This document shows positions 33,117 to 41,938 of a stretch of 53,947 nucleotides of DNA, piece by piece; the stretch's first letter is position 1, and each line of letters opens with the position of its first letter. The notes under the pieces were generated by a model, which was not told the origin of the DNA, searched no databases, and saw only the letters and a list, made by a program, of their open reading frames with translations. The translations under genes and the position numbers were made by a program. Origin of the DNA: JAPLDP01 sp964628285. GTDB lineage: Bacteria; Bacteroidota; Bacteroidia; Bacteroidales; JAGONC01. The stretch is from NCBI GenBank assembly GCA_964628285.1, contig CAZVNP010000019.1, positions 1 through 53,947 of the forward strand, given 5' to 3'.

Positions 33117-34048
33117 TCAGTCAGCGGCCCGATGATCACTTTCAGGCTTTTGGGGAGGATCTCGAACAGGAACGGCGAGTGGCCAAGTGATTCGCCATCG
33201 GCTTCAAGGTACAAAGTAGTGAGAGTGTTTATGGTGATGGTCTTGCCCTGAAAGGTGCGCACCTGTGGTATTTTGATGAAAGAGCCGTCGTACAGGCGGG
33301 GGACGTTGCGTATGACCTTCATTTTACCGATCTTGTTGATCACGGTCAGGTCGAGGAGACCGTCGTCGGGTACGGCAAAAGGAAGCTGCATCATCCCCCC
33401 GCCGTTATATTTACAGATGCCGACACTCATGCTGAATACCTTGCCTCTGACCCTCTTACCGTCGACGGTGATCTCATAATCCTTATTCTGATACGAAAAA
33501 AGACTGGTGAAGATATTCAGCAGGTAGGAAAAGGTACCTCCCTTTCCCTCATCTTTCTGCTTGTTGGTTTTCTCGGCCACAAGGGCATCGTAGCCCATGC
33601 CCGAAACATTGACAAAATACCTGATATGGGCGGCATCGGAGTTAACGTAGGTCACTTTACCCACATCCTGTATGAAGGTTTTCTCCCTGGCGATCACCTT
33701 TATGGCCTCTTCGTATTTGGAAGGGATGTTGAACATCCTGCCCCAGTCATTGCCTGTGCCGACGGGTATCAGTCCCAGGGTGATGTCGGTTGGGTGGTAG
33801 CGTTGCTGGCTGAAGATGCCGTTCACCACCTCATTGAAGGTGCCGTCACCGCCCACGACAATGATGTTTTTAAAACCGGCCTCGATGTATTTTTTTGCCA
33901 GCTTGCTGGCATGGTTGCGGTGTTCGGTAAAGATGCTGATGAAGGTGATATCATGCTCAACCAACAGACCGGATATTTTCATCCAGTCTTTTTCACCCTT
34001 TCTTCTTCCGGCATTGGGATTGACAATGACGAACCATTCCTGTTTCAT
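33113..34048 (-). CDS. Diacylglycerol kinase-family lipid kinase
   Basis: From ATG at 34048 it has 311 residues, as in YegS/DgkB-like kinases. The catalytic domain has NPNAGRRKG near the start, the GGDGTFNEVVNG nucleotide-binding motif near residues 60-71, and IPVGTGNDWGR; a C-terminal beta-sandwich follows with DGLLDLTVI and EADGES. The family phosphorylates diacylglycerol or sphingoid lipids. The open frame extends to 34180, but the additional 44 codons overlap the upstream glycosyltransferase gene and look non-coding. It lies 7 bp downstream of that gene, so the pair is one operon. Confidence 0.92.
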   Translation of the reverse strand: MKQEWFVIVNPNAGRRKGEKDWMKISGLLVEHDITFISIFTEHRNHASKLAKKYIEAGFKNIIVVGGDGTFNEVVNGIFSQQRYHPTDITLGLIPVGTGNDWGRMFNIPSKYEEAIKVIAREKTFIQDVGKVTYVNSDAAHIRYFVNVSGMGYDALVAEKTNKQKDEGKGGTFSYLLNIFTSLFSYQNKDYEITVDGKRVRGKVFSMSVGICKYNGGGMMQLPFAVPDDGLLDLTVINKIGKMKVIRNVPRLYDGSFIKIPQVRTFQGKTITINTLTTLYLEADGESLGHSPFLFEILPKSLKVIIGPLTD

Positions 34049-34055
34049 GGACGGT

Positions 34056-35069
34056 TTATGATTTGATGATTTCCATAAACTTATTCTTAACCTCTTCGGG
34101 TGTGATGCTTTCCAGGCATTCACAACGGTCTTTCTTCCGGCATTTCCGGCAGGGTCCGTTTTTAACCAGAAATGAAGCATTTAACCCTAAAGGAGCCCAA
34201 CGTCCCGGATGTATGGGGCGCAGGGGTGAATAGATCCCAAGGGTGTATTTCCCCAGGGCTGCCGCCAGATGCAACGGTCCCGTGCTGCAGGCGATAAGAC
34301 CGTCGGCGGCAGCGATGAAACGGATCAGATCCTGAAGCGTTTGCCGCCCCGTCAGATCAGTGACATGAGGGAAATCGGTCAGTTGTTGTTTGCGGATCAT
34401 GAGGCCTTCGTCTTCAGTTCCTGTGATAAAAATAGTAAATAAATCTACCGGTAACATACCGATCAGTTTTTTATAGTTATCCAGTCCCCACTCCCTGGCA
34501 TTTCTTTTTGACAGGGGATGAAGGATCAGATTGAACTTTTTTTCCGAAAGCAGCCTTGCGGTCTCCTTTTTTAGTGACGGGGCAATTGACAGGGTATCCA
34601 TCCTGCGGATCTCATCGGTGGATATATACCTTTTTATCCCGAGGGGTTCGAGCAAACGCAGGTTCAGCTGGGTTTCATGAAAGACTGAGCGTTTTCTAGA
34701 AAAATGAACCAGATGGTTACAGGTGATCCAATGATAACTCCTGTGGCTTGTTCCGATCCGGATGGGAATCCCCGCCTGACGGCTGGTCGTGGCAATCAGC
34801 CTGTCGGGATAGACATGGATGATCACATCTGCCTTCAGGGCTTTAAACCTGGATACACGGTTCTTTTCATTCATTTTTTCAAGCACGGTCCAGTTCAGAA
34901 AACGGTCAATATGAGGGCAGGCACCGATGACAGGTTCGGTATAGGAACGGCCTAAAAAAATAATCTCACTGCCCGGAAACTGTTTTTTCAGGATCGCTGC
35001 CATGGGTAAGGACAATACGACATCTCCGATATGGTCGGTGCGGCTGATGATGATTTTTGCAGGAGTCAT
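34056..35069 (-). CDS. Glycosyltransferase family 9 (heptosyltransferase-type)
   Basis: The protein has 337 residues. GT9 enzymes add heptose or related sugars to the inner core of lipopolysaccharide from ADP-heptose at the cytoplasmic face of the inner membrane. The N-terminal ISRTDHIGDVVLSLPMAAILKKQFPGSEI and the late CSTGPLHLAAALG motif are characteristic. A cysteine cluster near the C-terminus (GPCRKCRKKDRCECLE) is common in this family in Bacteroidota. It precedes the lipid kinase and follows a GT2 enzyme, all on the same strand, a small envelope-glycan operon. Confidence 0.88.
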   Translation of the reverse strand: MTPAKIIISRTDHIGDVVLSLPMAAILKKQFPGSEIIFLGRSYTEPVIGACPHIDRFLNWTVLEKMNEKNRVSRFKALKADVIIHVYPDRLIATTSRQAGIPIRIGTSHRSYHWITCNHLVHFSRKRSVFHETQLNLRLLEPLGIKRYISTDEIRRMDTLSIAPSLKKETARLLSEKKFNLILHPLSKRNAREWGLDNYKKLIGMLPVDLFTIFITGTEDEGLMIRKQQLTDFPHVTDLTGRQTLQDLIRFIAAADGLIACSTGPLHLAAALGKYTLGIYSPLRPIHPGRWAPLGLNASFLVKNGPCRKCRKKDRCECLESITPEEVKNKFMEIIKS

Positions 35070-35110
35070 GTCATTTTGATCAGGGGATTACCTGTTGATG
35101 CTGCAAATGA

Positions 35111-35872
35111 TTAATCATGCTGTGAATGATAAAGGTTTCTCAGTTTGGCATATTTCATAAATACGGCATAGGCTGTTATTCTGGCGATCTGGTATCCATA
35201 GTAGCCGTCGCGGAAGCCCATTTTAAGGAAATAATCCCGTATAAACCGCAGGCAGGGTGAAATCCCTAATTTGAAAAGGTCGGCTTTTATCCCCTTTCTG
35301 AATAATTCCTCCGCGGCCAGGTCGGAGAACTGGTTGGAGCGGATCACGTGTTCGGTAATGGAATAGTAGGAATAGTGCAGGATATTGCCTTTCAGAAAGC
35401 CGCTGTGGCTGCCGGGATGCAGTATCAGGCTTTCATGGACGAGGGCATCGGACCAGGATGCCTTACGGCTGTCGAACAGGCGCAGTTTGGTGTCGGGGTA
35501 CCAGCCGCCATGACGTATCCAGTGACCGCAATAGTTCGTCAGGCGGTTCATCGCATAAACATCATGCGTCCATTTCGCTTTGACTTCCAGAATGGATTGT
35601 TCCAGCTCGGGTGACAGGGCCTCATCGGCATCCAGGGATAAGATATACGGATACTTCGCCTGGCTGTCGGCGAAATTTTTGGAACGTGCATAGCCCTCAA
35701 AGGCGTGGATTATGAATCGCACACCCCTGCTCCGGCATATCTCGCCGGTTTTATCCGCCGAATAGGAATCGACCACCACGGTGTCATCGCTGATATTCTT
35801 CACCGAGTCAAGGCATCGTGCAATGTTTCTCTCTTCATTATATGTGATGATGACGACGGACAACTTTATCAT
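35111..35872 (-). CDS. Glycosyltransferase family 2, WaaE/KdtX-like
   Basis: The protein has 253 residues with a GT-A fold: SVVIITYNEERNIARCLDSV, then DTVVVDSYSADKTGEI, then the nucleotide-sugar DxD motif in LSLDADEAL, and NRLTNYCGHWIRHGGWYPD with LVHESL later. This matches the WaaE/KdtX subfamily that adds a glucose to the LPS core. The C-terminus is amphipathic (FLKMGFRDGYYGYQIA), consistent with membrane association. It is 41 bp upstream of the GT9 gene and probably starts this operon. Confidence 0.88.
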   Translation of the reverse strand: MIKLSVVIITYNEERNIARCLDSVKNISDDTVVVDSYSADKTGEICRSRGVRFIIHAFEGYARSKNFADSQAKYPYILSLDADEALSPELEQSILEVKAKWTHDVYAMNRLTNYCGHWIRHGGWYPDTKLRLFDSRKASWSDALVHESLILHPGSHSGFLKGNILHYSYYSITEHVIRSNQFSDLAAEELFRKGIKADLFKLGISPCLRFIRDYFLKMGFRDGYYGYQIARITAYAVFMKYAKLRNLYHSQHD

Positions 35873-35938
35873 ACGGCAAAGTTATTTAATAATTCCAATG
35901 ATAACCGTTAATAATCTATTGCCCATCGGGGGCTTTCA

Positions 35939-35970
35939 TTTGTTTATTCCTGTGGTTATACTTAATTTTG
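35939..35970 (+). promoter_or_regulatory. pgk promoter, full Bacteroidota consensus
   Basis: TTTG at 35939-35942, a 20-bp spacer and TAATTTTG at 35963-35970 match the TTTG-N(19-21)-TAnnTTTG consensus exactly. The predicted start near 35977 leaves a leader of about 60 nt before the pgk ATG at 36038. Confidence 0.7.
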
Positions 35971-36037
35971 AATGACCATGTTCCCGAATTCTTAAGCATT
36001 AGACCTGAAATTACTCATCTTACAAATACTCAAGATC

Positions 36038-37228
36038 ATGAGAACAATAGAAGATTTTAATTTTAAAGGTAAAAGAGCCCTTATCAGGGTTGATTTCAAT
36101 GTGCCGCTGGATGAACACTACCGGGTTACCGACACAACCCGTATTGATGCCGCTCTTCCCACGATAAGAAAAATCCTCGGTGACGGAGGTTCGGTCATTT
36201 TAATGTCGCACCTGGGCCGGCCGAAAGAGGGACCGGCAGACAAATTTTCATTATGGCATGTGATACCTTATCTTTCAAAGGTCCTGGGGCGAGGCATCTT
36301 ATTTGCCGGTGACTGCATCGGCGAAGAAGCTAAAAAACTGGCCGGGGGATTACAACCCGGTGAAGTGCTGCTCCTTGAAAATCTTCGTTTTTACAAGCAG
36401 GAGGAAAAAGGTGACAGGGATTTTGCCGCCACTCTGGCCTCGCTTGGCGATGTTTACGTCAATGATGCCTTTGGGACGGCCCACCGGGCTCATGCTTCCA
36501 CTTCCATCATCGCCGGTTTTTTCCCTGAGAATAAAATGTTCGGTTATCTGATGGCCGGGGAGCTGAAAAATATCAACAGGGTACTGGTCGACATTCAACG
36601 GCCTTTCACGGCCGTTTTAGGCGGCGCCAAAGTATCGGGCAAGATCGAAGTCATCAATAACCTGCTCGGTAAGGTCGACAACCTGATCATCGGCGGCGGG
36701 ATGACCTTCACCTTCATCAAAGCCATGGGAGGCCATATCGGCCGGTCGCTGGTGGAGGACGATCTGCTGGATGTGGCCCTGAAGGCCATGGATGAGGCCA
36801 AAGCCAGAGGTGTCAGCATCGCATTGCCGGAGGATATCGTGGCTGCAGATGCGTTCGATAATGACGCCCGGCAGCAGGTCTGCGACGCCACAACGATCCC
36901 GGAGGAATGGCTGGGCCTGGATATCGGCCCTGCCACCCGCAAGACCTTTGCAGAGGTCATCAGCCGTTCTTCCACCATTCTGTGGAACGGACCCATGGGT
37001 GTTTTTGAGATGCCTGCTTTCGAAAAGGGAACACGGGCTGTTGCCGAAGCCATTGTGGCAGCGACGGGCAAAGGAGCGTTCTCGCTGGTGGGCGGCGGTG
37101 ACTCGGTCGCGGCCATAAACAAATATCATCTGGGGGATCGGTTTTCATATGTCTCCACCGGCGGTGGCGCCATGCTAGAATACATTGAAGGGAAAGAATT
37201 ACCCGGGGTCAAAGCCATCACGGGTTGA
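36038..37228 (+). CDS. pgk: Phosphoglycerate kinase
   Basis: This glycolytic enzyme transfers phosphate from 1,3-bisphosphoglycerate to ADP. The protein has 396 residues, the standard length. Signatures: KRALIRVDFNVPLDE at residues 11-25, MSHLGRPKEGP, a central LGGAKVSGKIEV, and the nucleotide-binding tail AFSLVGGGDSVAAINKY and STGGGAMLEYIEG. It has its own promoter and no operon partner. Its last 30 bp overlap the 3' end of the convergent cvpA gene, an unusually long tail-to-tail overlap of two conserved coding regions. Confidence 0.97.
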   Translation: MRTIEDFNFKGKRALIRVDFNVPLDEHYRVTDTTRIDAALPTIRKILGDGGSVILMSHLGRPKEGPADKFSLWHVIPYLSKVLGRGILFAGDCIGEEAKKLAGGLQPGEVLLLENLRFYKQEEKGDRDFAATLASLGDVYVNDAFGTAHRAHASTSIIAGFFPENKMFGYLMAGELKNINRVLVDIQRPFTAVLGGAKVSGKIEVINNLLGKVDNLIIGGGMTFTFIKAMGGHIGRSLVEDDLLDVALKAMDEAKARGVSIALPEDIVAADAFDNDARQQVCDATTIPEEWLGLDIGPATRKTFAEVISRSSTILWNGPMGVFEMPAFEKGTRAVAEAIVAATGKGAFSLVGGGDSVAAINKYHLGDRFSYVSTGGGAMLEYIEGKELPGVKAITG

Positions 37229-37786
37229 AACACTTGTGGCAGTCAGGGTCGTATCGTCAGGGGAAGCCTTGTTCAACCTGATGTCCTGCAGTTTCAGTAA
37301 CTCCAGCACTTTGGGCACGACCTTCGAGAGGGGCTTGTAAAGGGCAGAGCCCTCACGGTTTTTGTCGGTAATCAGCCGGTGGTTGACATCCACCAGGTTG
37401 ATGACAAAGAGGATCAGGCTGATGAAGATAATTCCTTTGGCCAGCCCGAAGAGAGCTCCCAGCAGCTTATTCAGAAAACCGAGAGCAAGCAGGTCGATGG
37501 CTTTCTCGAGCAGCTTGCCGAAGATGAACAATATGATGATTACAGCCAGAAAAATCACGGCAAAGACGATGAGCTTCAGATAGGGCGTGACAACATGAAA
37601 ATGGGTACTGATCATATCCGCTGCAGGTACTGCGAAACGGAATCCCAGATAGACTCCCAATATCAGGGATGCCAGGGATATGATACCCAGGATCAATCCT
37701 TTGACAAATCCCCTGTATATGAACCAGATCAAAGGAACGACAAGGATGATATCAAGGAGGTTCATGGCATGGGAAAATGATATCAT
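37199..37786 (-). CDS. CvpA-family inner-membrane protein
   Basis: The protein has 195 residues and four hydrophobic segments within the first 130 residues. MNLLDIILVVPLIWFIYRGFVKGLI is the typical CvpA start, and NKLLGALFGLAKGIIFISL the conserved fourth-helix region. CvpA proteins are linked to colicin V export and envelope integrity; the biochemical role is unclear. The start at 37786 overlaps the stop of the upstream ABC gene as ATGA; ATG at 37765 is an alternative that fits the family start better. The 3' end overlaps pgk by 30 bp. Confidence 0.85.
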   Translation of the reverse strand: MISFSHAMNLLDIILVVPLIWFIYRGFVKGLILGIISLASLILGVYLGFRFAVPAADMISTHFHVVTPYLKLIVFAVIFLAVIIILFIFGKLLEKAIDLLALGFLNKLLGALFGLAKGIIFISLILFVINLVDVNHRLITDKNREGSALYKPLSKVVPKVLELLKLQDIRLNKASPDDTTLTATSVSTRDGFDPG

Positions 37787-38529
37787 GACCGCAATTTACG
37801 CGTCAGCTTGGTGGCAAAGACAAAATCATTGAGCTCTTCGTTATCCGAGGAGAGGATGTTTGTATTATCTCCGGTCCACCACAGCTCACCTTTGTAAATA
37901 AAGGCCACCGTATCGCCTATTTCCATCACCGAATTCATGTCATGAGTATTGATGATGGTGGTCATGTTGTATTCCTTGGTGATCTCTCTGATCAGCTTGT
38001 CAATGACATTGGTTGTCTTGGGATCCAGGCCCGAGTTGGGTTCATCACAAAACAGGTACTGGGGATTGAGCGAGATGGCACGGGCAATGGCGGTGCGTTT
38101 GATCATTCCTCCGCTCAACTGTGAGGGGAGAAGTTTATTGGTGCCTTCGAGGTCAACCCTTTTCAGACAGAAATTAACCCTTTCCAGTTTTTCATCATAC
38201 GTCATATCGGTGTTCATGGTCAGCGGAAACATGACGTTTTCTTCCACCGTCATGGAATCGAACAAAGCACCACCCTGAAACAGCATGCCGAATTCCTTTC
38301 TCAGGTTTTTCTGCTCTTTGAGCGACATGTCGCCGAAACAACGCTCATCGAAGATGACTTTACCTTCATCGATGGCATAGAGCCCGATGATGCATTTGAG
38401 CAAGACGGTCTTTCCGGAACCGCTCTGACCGATGATCAGGTTGGTCATCCCTTTCCTGAAAGTGGCTGAAATATTTTTCAGCACCTCTTTGCCATCGAAC
38501 CGTTTTGTCAGATTTTGTACTTCAATCAT
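37783..38529 (-). CDS. MlaF-type ABC transporter ATPase
   Basis: The protein has 248 residues. Walker A is GQSGSGKT near residues 34-41, the signature is LSGGMIKRTAIARAI and Walker B is YLFCDEPNSGLDP, followed by the H-loop NTHDM. SGGMxKR and DEPxSGLDP variants are characteristic of MlaF, which powers phospholipid transport between the membranes. It overlaps mlaE by 8 bp and cvpA by 4 bp. No MlaD (MCE) gene is in the window, so the substrate-binding partner must be elsewhere. Confidence 0.9.
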   Translation of the reverse strand: MIEVQNLTKRFDGKEVLKNISATFRKGMTNLIIGQSGSGKTVLLKCIIGLYAIDEGKVIFDERCFGDMSLKEQKNLRKEFGMLFQGGALFDSMTVEENVMFPLTMNTDMTYDEKLERVNFCLKRVDLEGTNKLLPSQLSGGMIKRTAIARAISLNPQYLFCDEPNSGLDPKTTNVIDKLIREITKEYNMTTIINTHDMNSVMEIGDTVAFIYKGELWWTGDNTNILSSDNEELNDFVFATKLTRKLRS

Positions 38530-39265
38530 TGAGCAATAACTGTGTTAGTATCAGGTTGAACAGTATGATGAAAATGCTGCTTTGCACCACGGCTTTCGTG
38601 CTGGCCGTTCCGACATCCTGGGCCCCTCCCTTGGTGATGTATCCGTAATAGCCTGAGATGGAGGTGATGAGGAAGGCAAAAACCACCGTTTTAATCTCGG
38701 CATAGACGATGTCGTATGACCTGTAAAAAGATTGAATACCGTAAATGAAATCATGTGAGGTGACCAGATGGGTAAGCGTTCCAATGGCCCATCCCCCGAA
38801 AATAGCCAGAACCATACTCAGAGTGATCAGAATCGGGTTGATAAAGATGGCTGCCGCTATCTTTGGCAGTATCAGGAAATTAGCCGTATTAACCCCCATG
38901 ATCTCAAGGGCGTCGATCTGCTCGGTAACCCTCATCGTTCCTATCTCCGAGGCAATACGCGAACCCACCTTGCCGGCCAGGATCAGGCTGATGATGGTCG
39001 GGGAGAACTCCAGTACAACGGACTGTCTGGTGGCAAAACCTATGGTGTATAAAGGGATCAGTGGGGAGTCGATATTGAAAGCCATCTGTATGGTCACAAC
39101 GGCTCCCATGAAGACGGAAATGATCGACACGATCCCCAGCGATTCGAGACCTAATAACTGAACTTCCTTGACGGCCTGCTGATGAAAGATGCGAAATTTA
39201 TCAGGCCGTTTAAAAACCTGTTGCATCACCAGGAAATATTGACCTAGATGAAAAAAAAATTTCAT
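38522..39265 (-). CDS. MlaE-type ABC transporter permease
   Basis: The protein has 247 residues. The family features are the central VGSRIASEIGTMRVTEQIDALEIMGVNTANFLILPKI, with the coupling E-x-G-x-M-x-V-x-E-Q-I-D-A-L motif, five to six membrane segments, and the late GAQDVGTASTKAVVQSSIF. With MlaF it forms the inner-membrane part of the lipid-asymmetry transporter. It is the first gene of the mlaE-mlaF-cvpA operon; 121 bp separate its start from the divergent small lipoprotein gene. Confidence 0.92.
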   Translation of the reverse strand: MKFFFHLGQYFLVMQQVFKRPDKFRIFHQQAVKEVQLLGLESLGIVSIISVFMGAVVTIQMAFNIDSPLIPLYTIGFATRQSVVLEFSPTIISLILAGKVGSRIASEIGTMRVTEQIDALEIMGVNTANFLILPKIAAAIFINPILITLSMVLAIFGGWAIGTLTHLVTSHDFIYGIQSFYRSYDIVYAEIKTVVFAFLITSISGYYGYITKGGAQDVGTASTKAVVQSSIFIILFNLILTQLLLND

Positions 39266-39386
39266 TCTGGAAAATATTTCAGCTAAAATAGCGATTATTT
39301 ATTAATTGTGAGGTGATAATATACCTGAAAATTGGGATGATAAGACGGTTTATTTTTTTACCTTTAGCCTTTGTTCAGGACGTGGT

Positions 39387-39617
39387 ATGAGGAGACATCT
39401 TTTTTTATTTATTATCCTTTTAATCGTGGCTATCGGGCTCACAGAGTTGTTGTCTTCCTGTGCTTCCTCCAGAAATTACACCTCAGGTAAGCATCGTCAT
39501 ACCAGGAATAAAAACCAGAGCAAACTGAAGAGAAAGTATGAGCGGTATGATTGCGGTTGTTATTTGCTCAATGGTAGCGGCAACTCTATAAATATCCCGG
39601 CCGATGGCAGACCATAG
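39387..39617 (+). CDS. Small lipoprotein, unrecognised
   Basis: The protein has 76 residues: a hydrophobic signal sequence, a lipobox (LLSSC, Cys near 26) and then a basic, glycine- and serine-rich tail with RKYERYDCGC. I do not recognise the family. Its 3' end overlaps the SprT-like gene by 14 bp in another frame, which supports it being a real translated gene. The location suggests a membrane-anchored partner, but nothing more can be said. Confidence 0.55.
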   Translation: MRRHLFLFIILLIVAIGLTELLSSCASSRNYTSGKHRHTRNKNQSKLKRKYERYDCGCYLLNGSGNSINIPADGRP

Positions 39618-40212
39618 GCAGCTCCTGCAGGGTCATCTACCGGGAGGAAGTGATGACATGGTATTGGAATGGCTTAGTAACAGTGCCGTCGTTTTGCGGC
39701 TCACGCCTTCCAGGCACAGCAAGCTGGGCACCTATCATCCTCCACGTAACGGTCATACCCATTACATCACCATCAACGGTGACCTTCACCCCTTTACTTT
39801 TCTCATCATCCTGGCACATGAAATAGCTCATGCGATGACATGGGAGCGTTATAGAAACCGCGTGCGACCCCATGGTACGGAGTGGAAAAACCTCTATAGA
39901 AATCTTATGATGCCGTTGCTGGAGCGGCATGTTTTCCCGGGTGATGTCACCCTGGCCCTGAAACATTATCTCGGTCATACCTATGCCTCCATTGTCACGG
40001 ATACGCAACTGACAAGGGTCTTGCAACGTTATCAGGCACCGGAGCGGATATTGCTCGACGACGTGCCTGTTGATACCATTTTCCGGTTGAATGACGGCAG
40101 ACGATTCAGGAAAAAAGAAAAGCTTAGAAAGCGTATCCGTTGCATATGCCAGGATAACCACCGTTCATACCTGTTCAATCCTGTCACCCAAATTAATCCG
40201 GTTGATCCGTGA
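39604..40212 (+). CDS. SprT-like zinc metalloprotease domain protein
   Basis: The protein has 202 residues. The active site LAHEIAHAMTW has H72, E73 and H76 (HExxH), and the third ligand is likely the His in RPHGTEWKN about 20 residues later, the SprT/Spartan pattern. The C-terminal part is basic and has only two cysteines (RCIC), so the zinc ribbon seen in some SprT proteins is incomplete. Spartan relatives degrade DNA-crosslinked proteins, but bacterial members are poorly characterised. It overlaps the small lipoprotein gene by 14 bp. Confidence 0.85.
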   Translation: MADHRQLLQGHLPGGSDDMVLEWLSNSAVVLRLTPSRHSKLGTYHPPRNGHTHYITINGDLHPFTFLIILAHEIAHAMTWERYRNRVRPHGTEWKNLYRNLMMPLLERHVFPGDVTLALKHYLGHTYASIVTDTQLTRVLQRYQAPERILLDDVPVDTIFRLNDGRRFRKKEKLRKRIRCICQDNHRSYLFNPVTQINPVDP

Positions 40213-40303
40213 GCCCAATTGTCAGGGTTTCTTATTTTTGCATCATATCTGGCTTTGTTGCTGTAAAATATAGAATGTCAAATAATTGCATGAAATCTAC
40301 AAG

Positions 40304-41395
40304 ATGAACGACAACCACTACTGTGTGATCATGGCCGGCGGTGTGGGCGCACGCTTCTGGCCGATGAGCAGAACGTCATATCCCAAACAGTTTATTGACA
40401 TACTGGGAACAGGACAAACCCTCATTCAAAAGACATTTGAACGTTTTGAAAAGATCTGTCCCCGTGAGAACATTTATATTGTCACGCATGAAAATTATGG
40501 TGATCTGGTCAGGAGGCAGATCCCCGGCCTTAATGAGGGTCAGATTTTGTTTGAGCCCATGCGCCGCAACACGGCTCCCTGCATTGCCTATGCCAATTAC
40601 AAGATCCTGAGCCGAAACCCCGACGCGGTGGTGGTGGTAGCTCCTTCCGATCACATCATCATAAAAGAGGATGTCTTTATTGAGGTCATCACCACGGCCC
40701 TGGAGGCCTCGGAGAATAATGACTGGCTTCTGACACTGGGTATTAAGCCAAGCCGGCCCGACACAGGGTACGGGTATATTCAGTTTATGGACTCTTATCC
40801 TTATGCCGAGGATGCGCGCATCAGAAAGGTAAAGACTTTCACCGAGAAACCGGAATATGAAATGGCCCGTTCGTTCATTAAAAGCGGCGATTTCCTTTGG
40901 AACTCCGGCATTTTCATCTGGTCGCTGAAAGCCATTATGAAAGCCTTTCGCGATCACCTTACCGACATTGATGCCGTGTTTAAAGAGGGCCAGGATTACT
41001 ATAACACGCCCGGGGAAAAAGACTTTATCAGTAAGACCTATGCCGTGTGTAAGAGCATCTCCATTGATTACGGGGTCATGGAAAAAGCCGATAATGTATA
41101 CGTCCTGGCTTCCGATTTCGGTTGGTCCGATCTGGGAACCTGGGTCTCCCTGTTCGAACATCTTCTGAAGGATGCCAACGGTAATTCGATCAAAGGAAGG
41201 AACGTCATGGCCTATGACCTGACCAATACTATCGTCAAGATGCCTGACGATAGGCTGGTTGTACTCCAGGGACTGGATGACTACATTGTCGTGGAACAGG
41301 ATGGCATCCTGCTGGTATGCAGGAAATCGGAAGAGCAGAAGATCAGGCAGTTTGTCAATGACGTCAGGACGGAAAAAGGCGATAAATATGTTTAA
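40304..41395 (+). CDS. Mannose-1-phosphate guanylyltransferase
   Basis: The protein has 363 residues from ATG 40304; an upstream TTG at 40286 adds six residues. It makes GDP-mannose from mannose-1-phosphate and GTP for glycan synthesis. The signature motif near the start is MAGGVGARFWPMSRTSYPKQF, and APSDHIII, FTEKPEYE and WNSGIFIW follow in the expected order. The C-terminal left-handed beta-helix part is short, so it is the monofunctional type without the phosphomannose isomerase domain. It has its own transcript and is followed by a CYTH-domain gene. Confidence 0.9.
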   Translation: MNDNHYCVIMAGGVGARFWPMSRTSYPKQFIDILGTGQTLIQKTFERFEKICPRENIYIVTHENYGDLVRRQIPGLNEGQILFEPMRRNTAPCIAYANYKILSRNPDAVVVVAPSDHIIIKEDVFIEVITTALEASENNDWLLTLGIKPSRPDTGYGYIQFMDSYPYAEDARIRKVKTFTEKPEYEMARSFIKSGDFLWNSGIFIWSLKAIMKAFRDHLTDIDAVFKEGQDYYNTPGEKDFISKTYAVCKSISIDYGVMEKADNVYVLASDFGWSDLGTWVSLFEHLLKDANGNSIKGRNVMAYDLTNTIVKMPDDRLVVLQGLDDYIVVEQDGILLVCRKSEEQKIRQFVNDVRTEKGDKYV

Positions 41396-41449
41396 TAAAA
41401 ACCGGATGCCGGATGCTTAAGTTAAAGGTAACCTGACACAACAGCGGTT

Positions 41450-41938
41450 ATGCCCAGCGAAATTGAACGTAAGTACCTTGTCACAGGCAGTGATTATAAA
41501 CGCCTCGCCCTGGGTACCCTGTACCGTCAGGGTTACCTGTGCACGGACAAGGAGCGCAGTGTGCGGATACGTGTTGCCGGCGACAGGGGCTACATCACCA
41601 TCAAGGGTGATTCGAGGGGAGCGATACGCTCAGAGTTTGAATACCCTGTTCCTGCGCCGGAAGCCGGTGAAATGCTTGATTCTTTATGCCTTAAACCTCT
41701 CATTGAAAAAATACGTTATCGCATACCGCTGGAAGGTGTTGTATGGGAAGTGGATGAGTTCCTCGGTGAGAATGAGGGCCTGGTGATAGCCGAAGTTGAA
41801 CTGGACAGCGAGCGGCAGCTATTTGACAAACCCCGGTGGGTGGGAGAGGAGATCACCGGCGATGCCAGGTATTATAACGTCAACCTGGTGTCACATCCTT
41901 ATACCAAATGGAAAAAGGACAGGGCAGGAGGCTTATGA
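41450..41938 (+). CDS. CYTH-domain protein (triphosphatase/adenylyl cyclase-like)
   Basis: The protein has 162 residues. The E-x-E-x-K motif is present in EIERKYLV at residues 4-11, with an R-x-R pair in VRIRV and the E-x-E pair in AEVELDSE of the triphosphate tunnel. CYTH enzymes hydrolyse tripolyphosphate or thiamine triphosphate or make cAMP; short stand-alone bacterial forms are mostly tripolyphosphatases. Its stop codon abuts the stop codon of the convergent gene: TGATCA at 41936-41941 reads as TGA on both strands. Confidence 0.88.
   Translation: MPSEIERKYLVTGSDYKRLALGTLYRQGYLCTDKERSVRIRVAGDRGYITIKGDSRGAIRSEFEYPVPAPEAGEMLDSLCLKPLIEKIRYRIPLEGVVWEVDEFLGENEGLVIAEVELDSERQLFDKPRWVGEEITGDARYYNVNLVSHPYTKWKKDRAGGL

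Noticed and set aside
34128..34180. Cysteine cluster of the GT9 enzyme as a novel metal site
   Set aside because: Similar C-terminal cysteine patterns are common in heptosyltransferases of this phylum, so it is not a special feature here.
36595..37122. A 175-codon frame antisense to pgk
   Set aside because: It lies wholly inside pgk on the opposite strand, with the low-complexity composition expected from a shadow frame.
37783..39265. A complete Mla transporter
   Set aside because: Only the ATPase and permease are present; no MCE-domain MlaD, MlaC or MlaB gene was found in the window.
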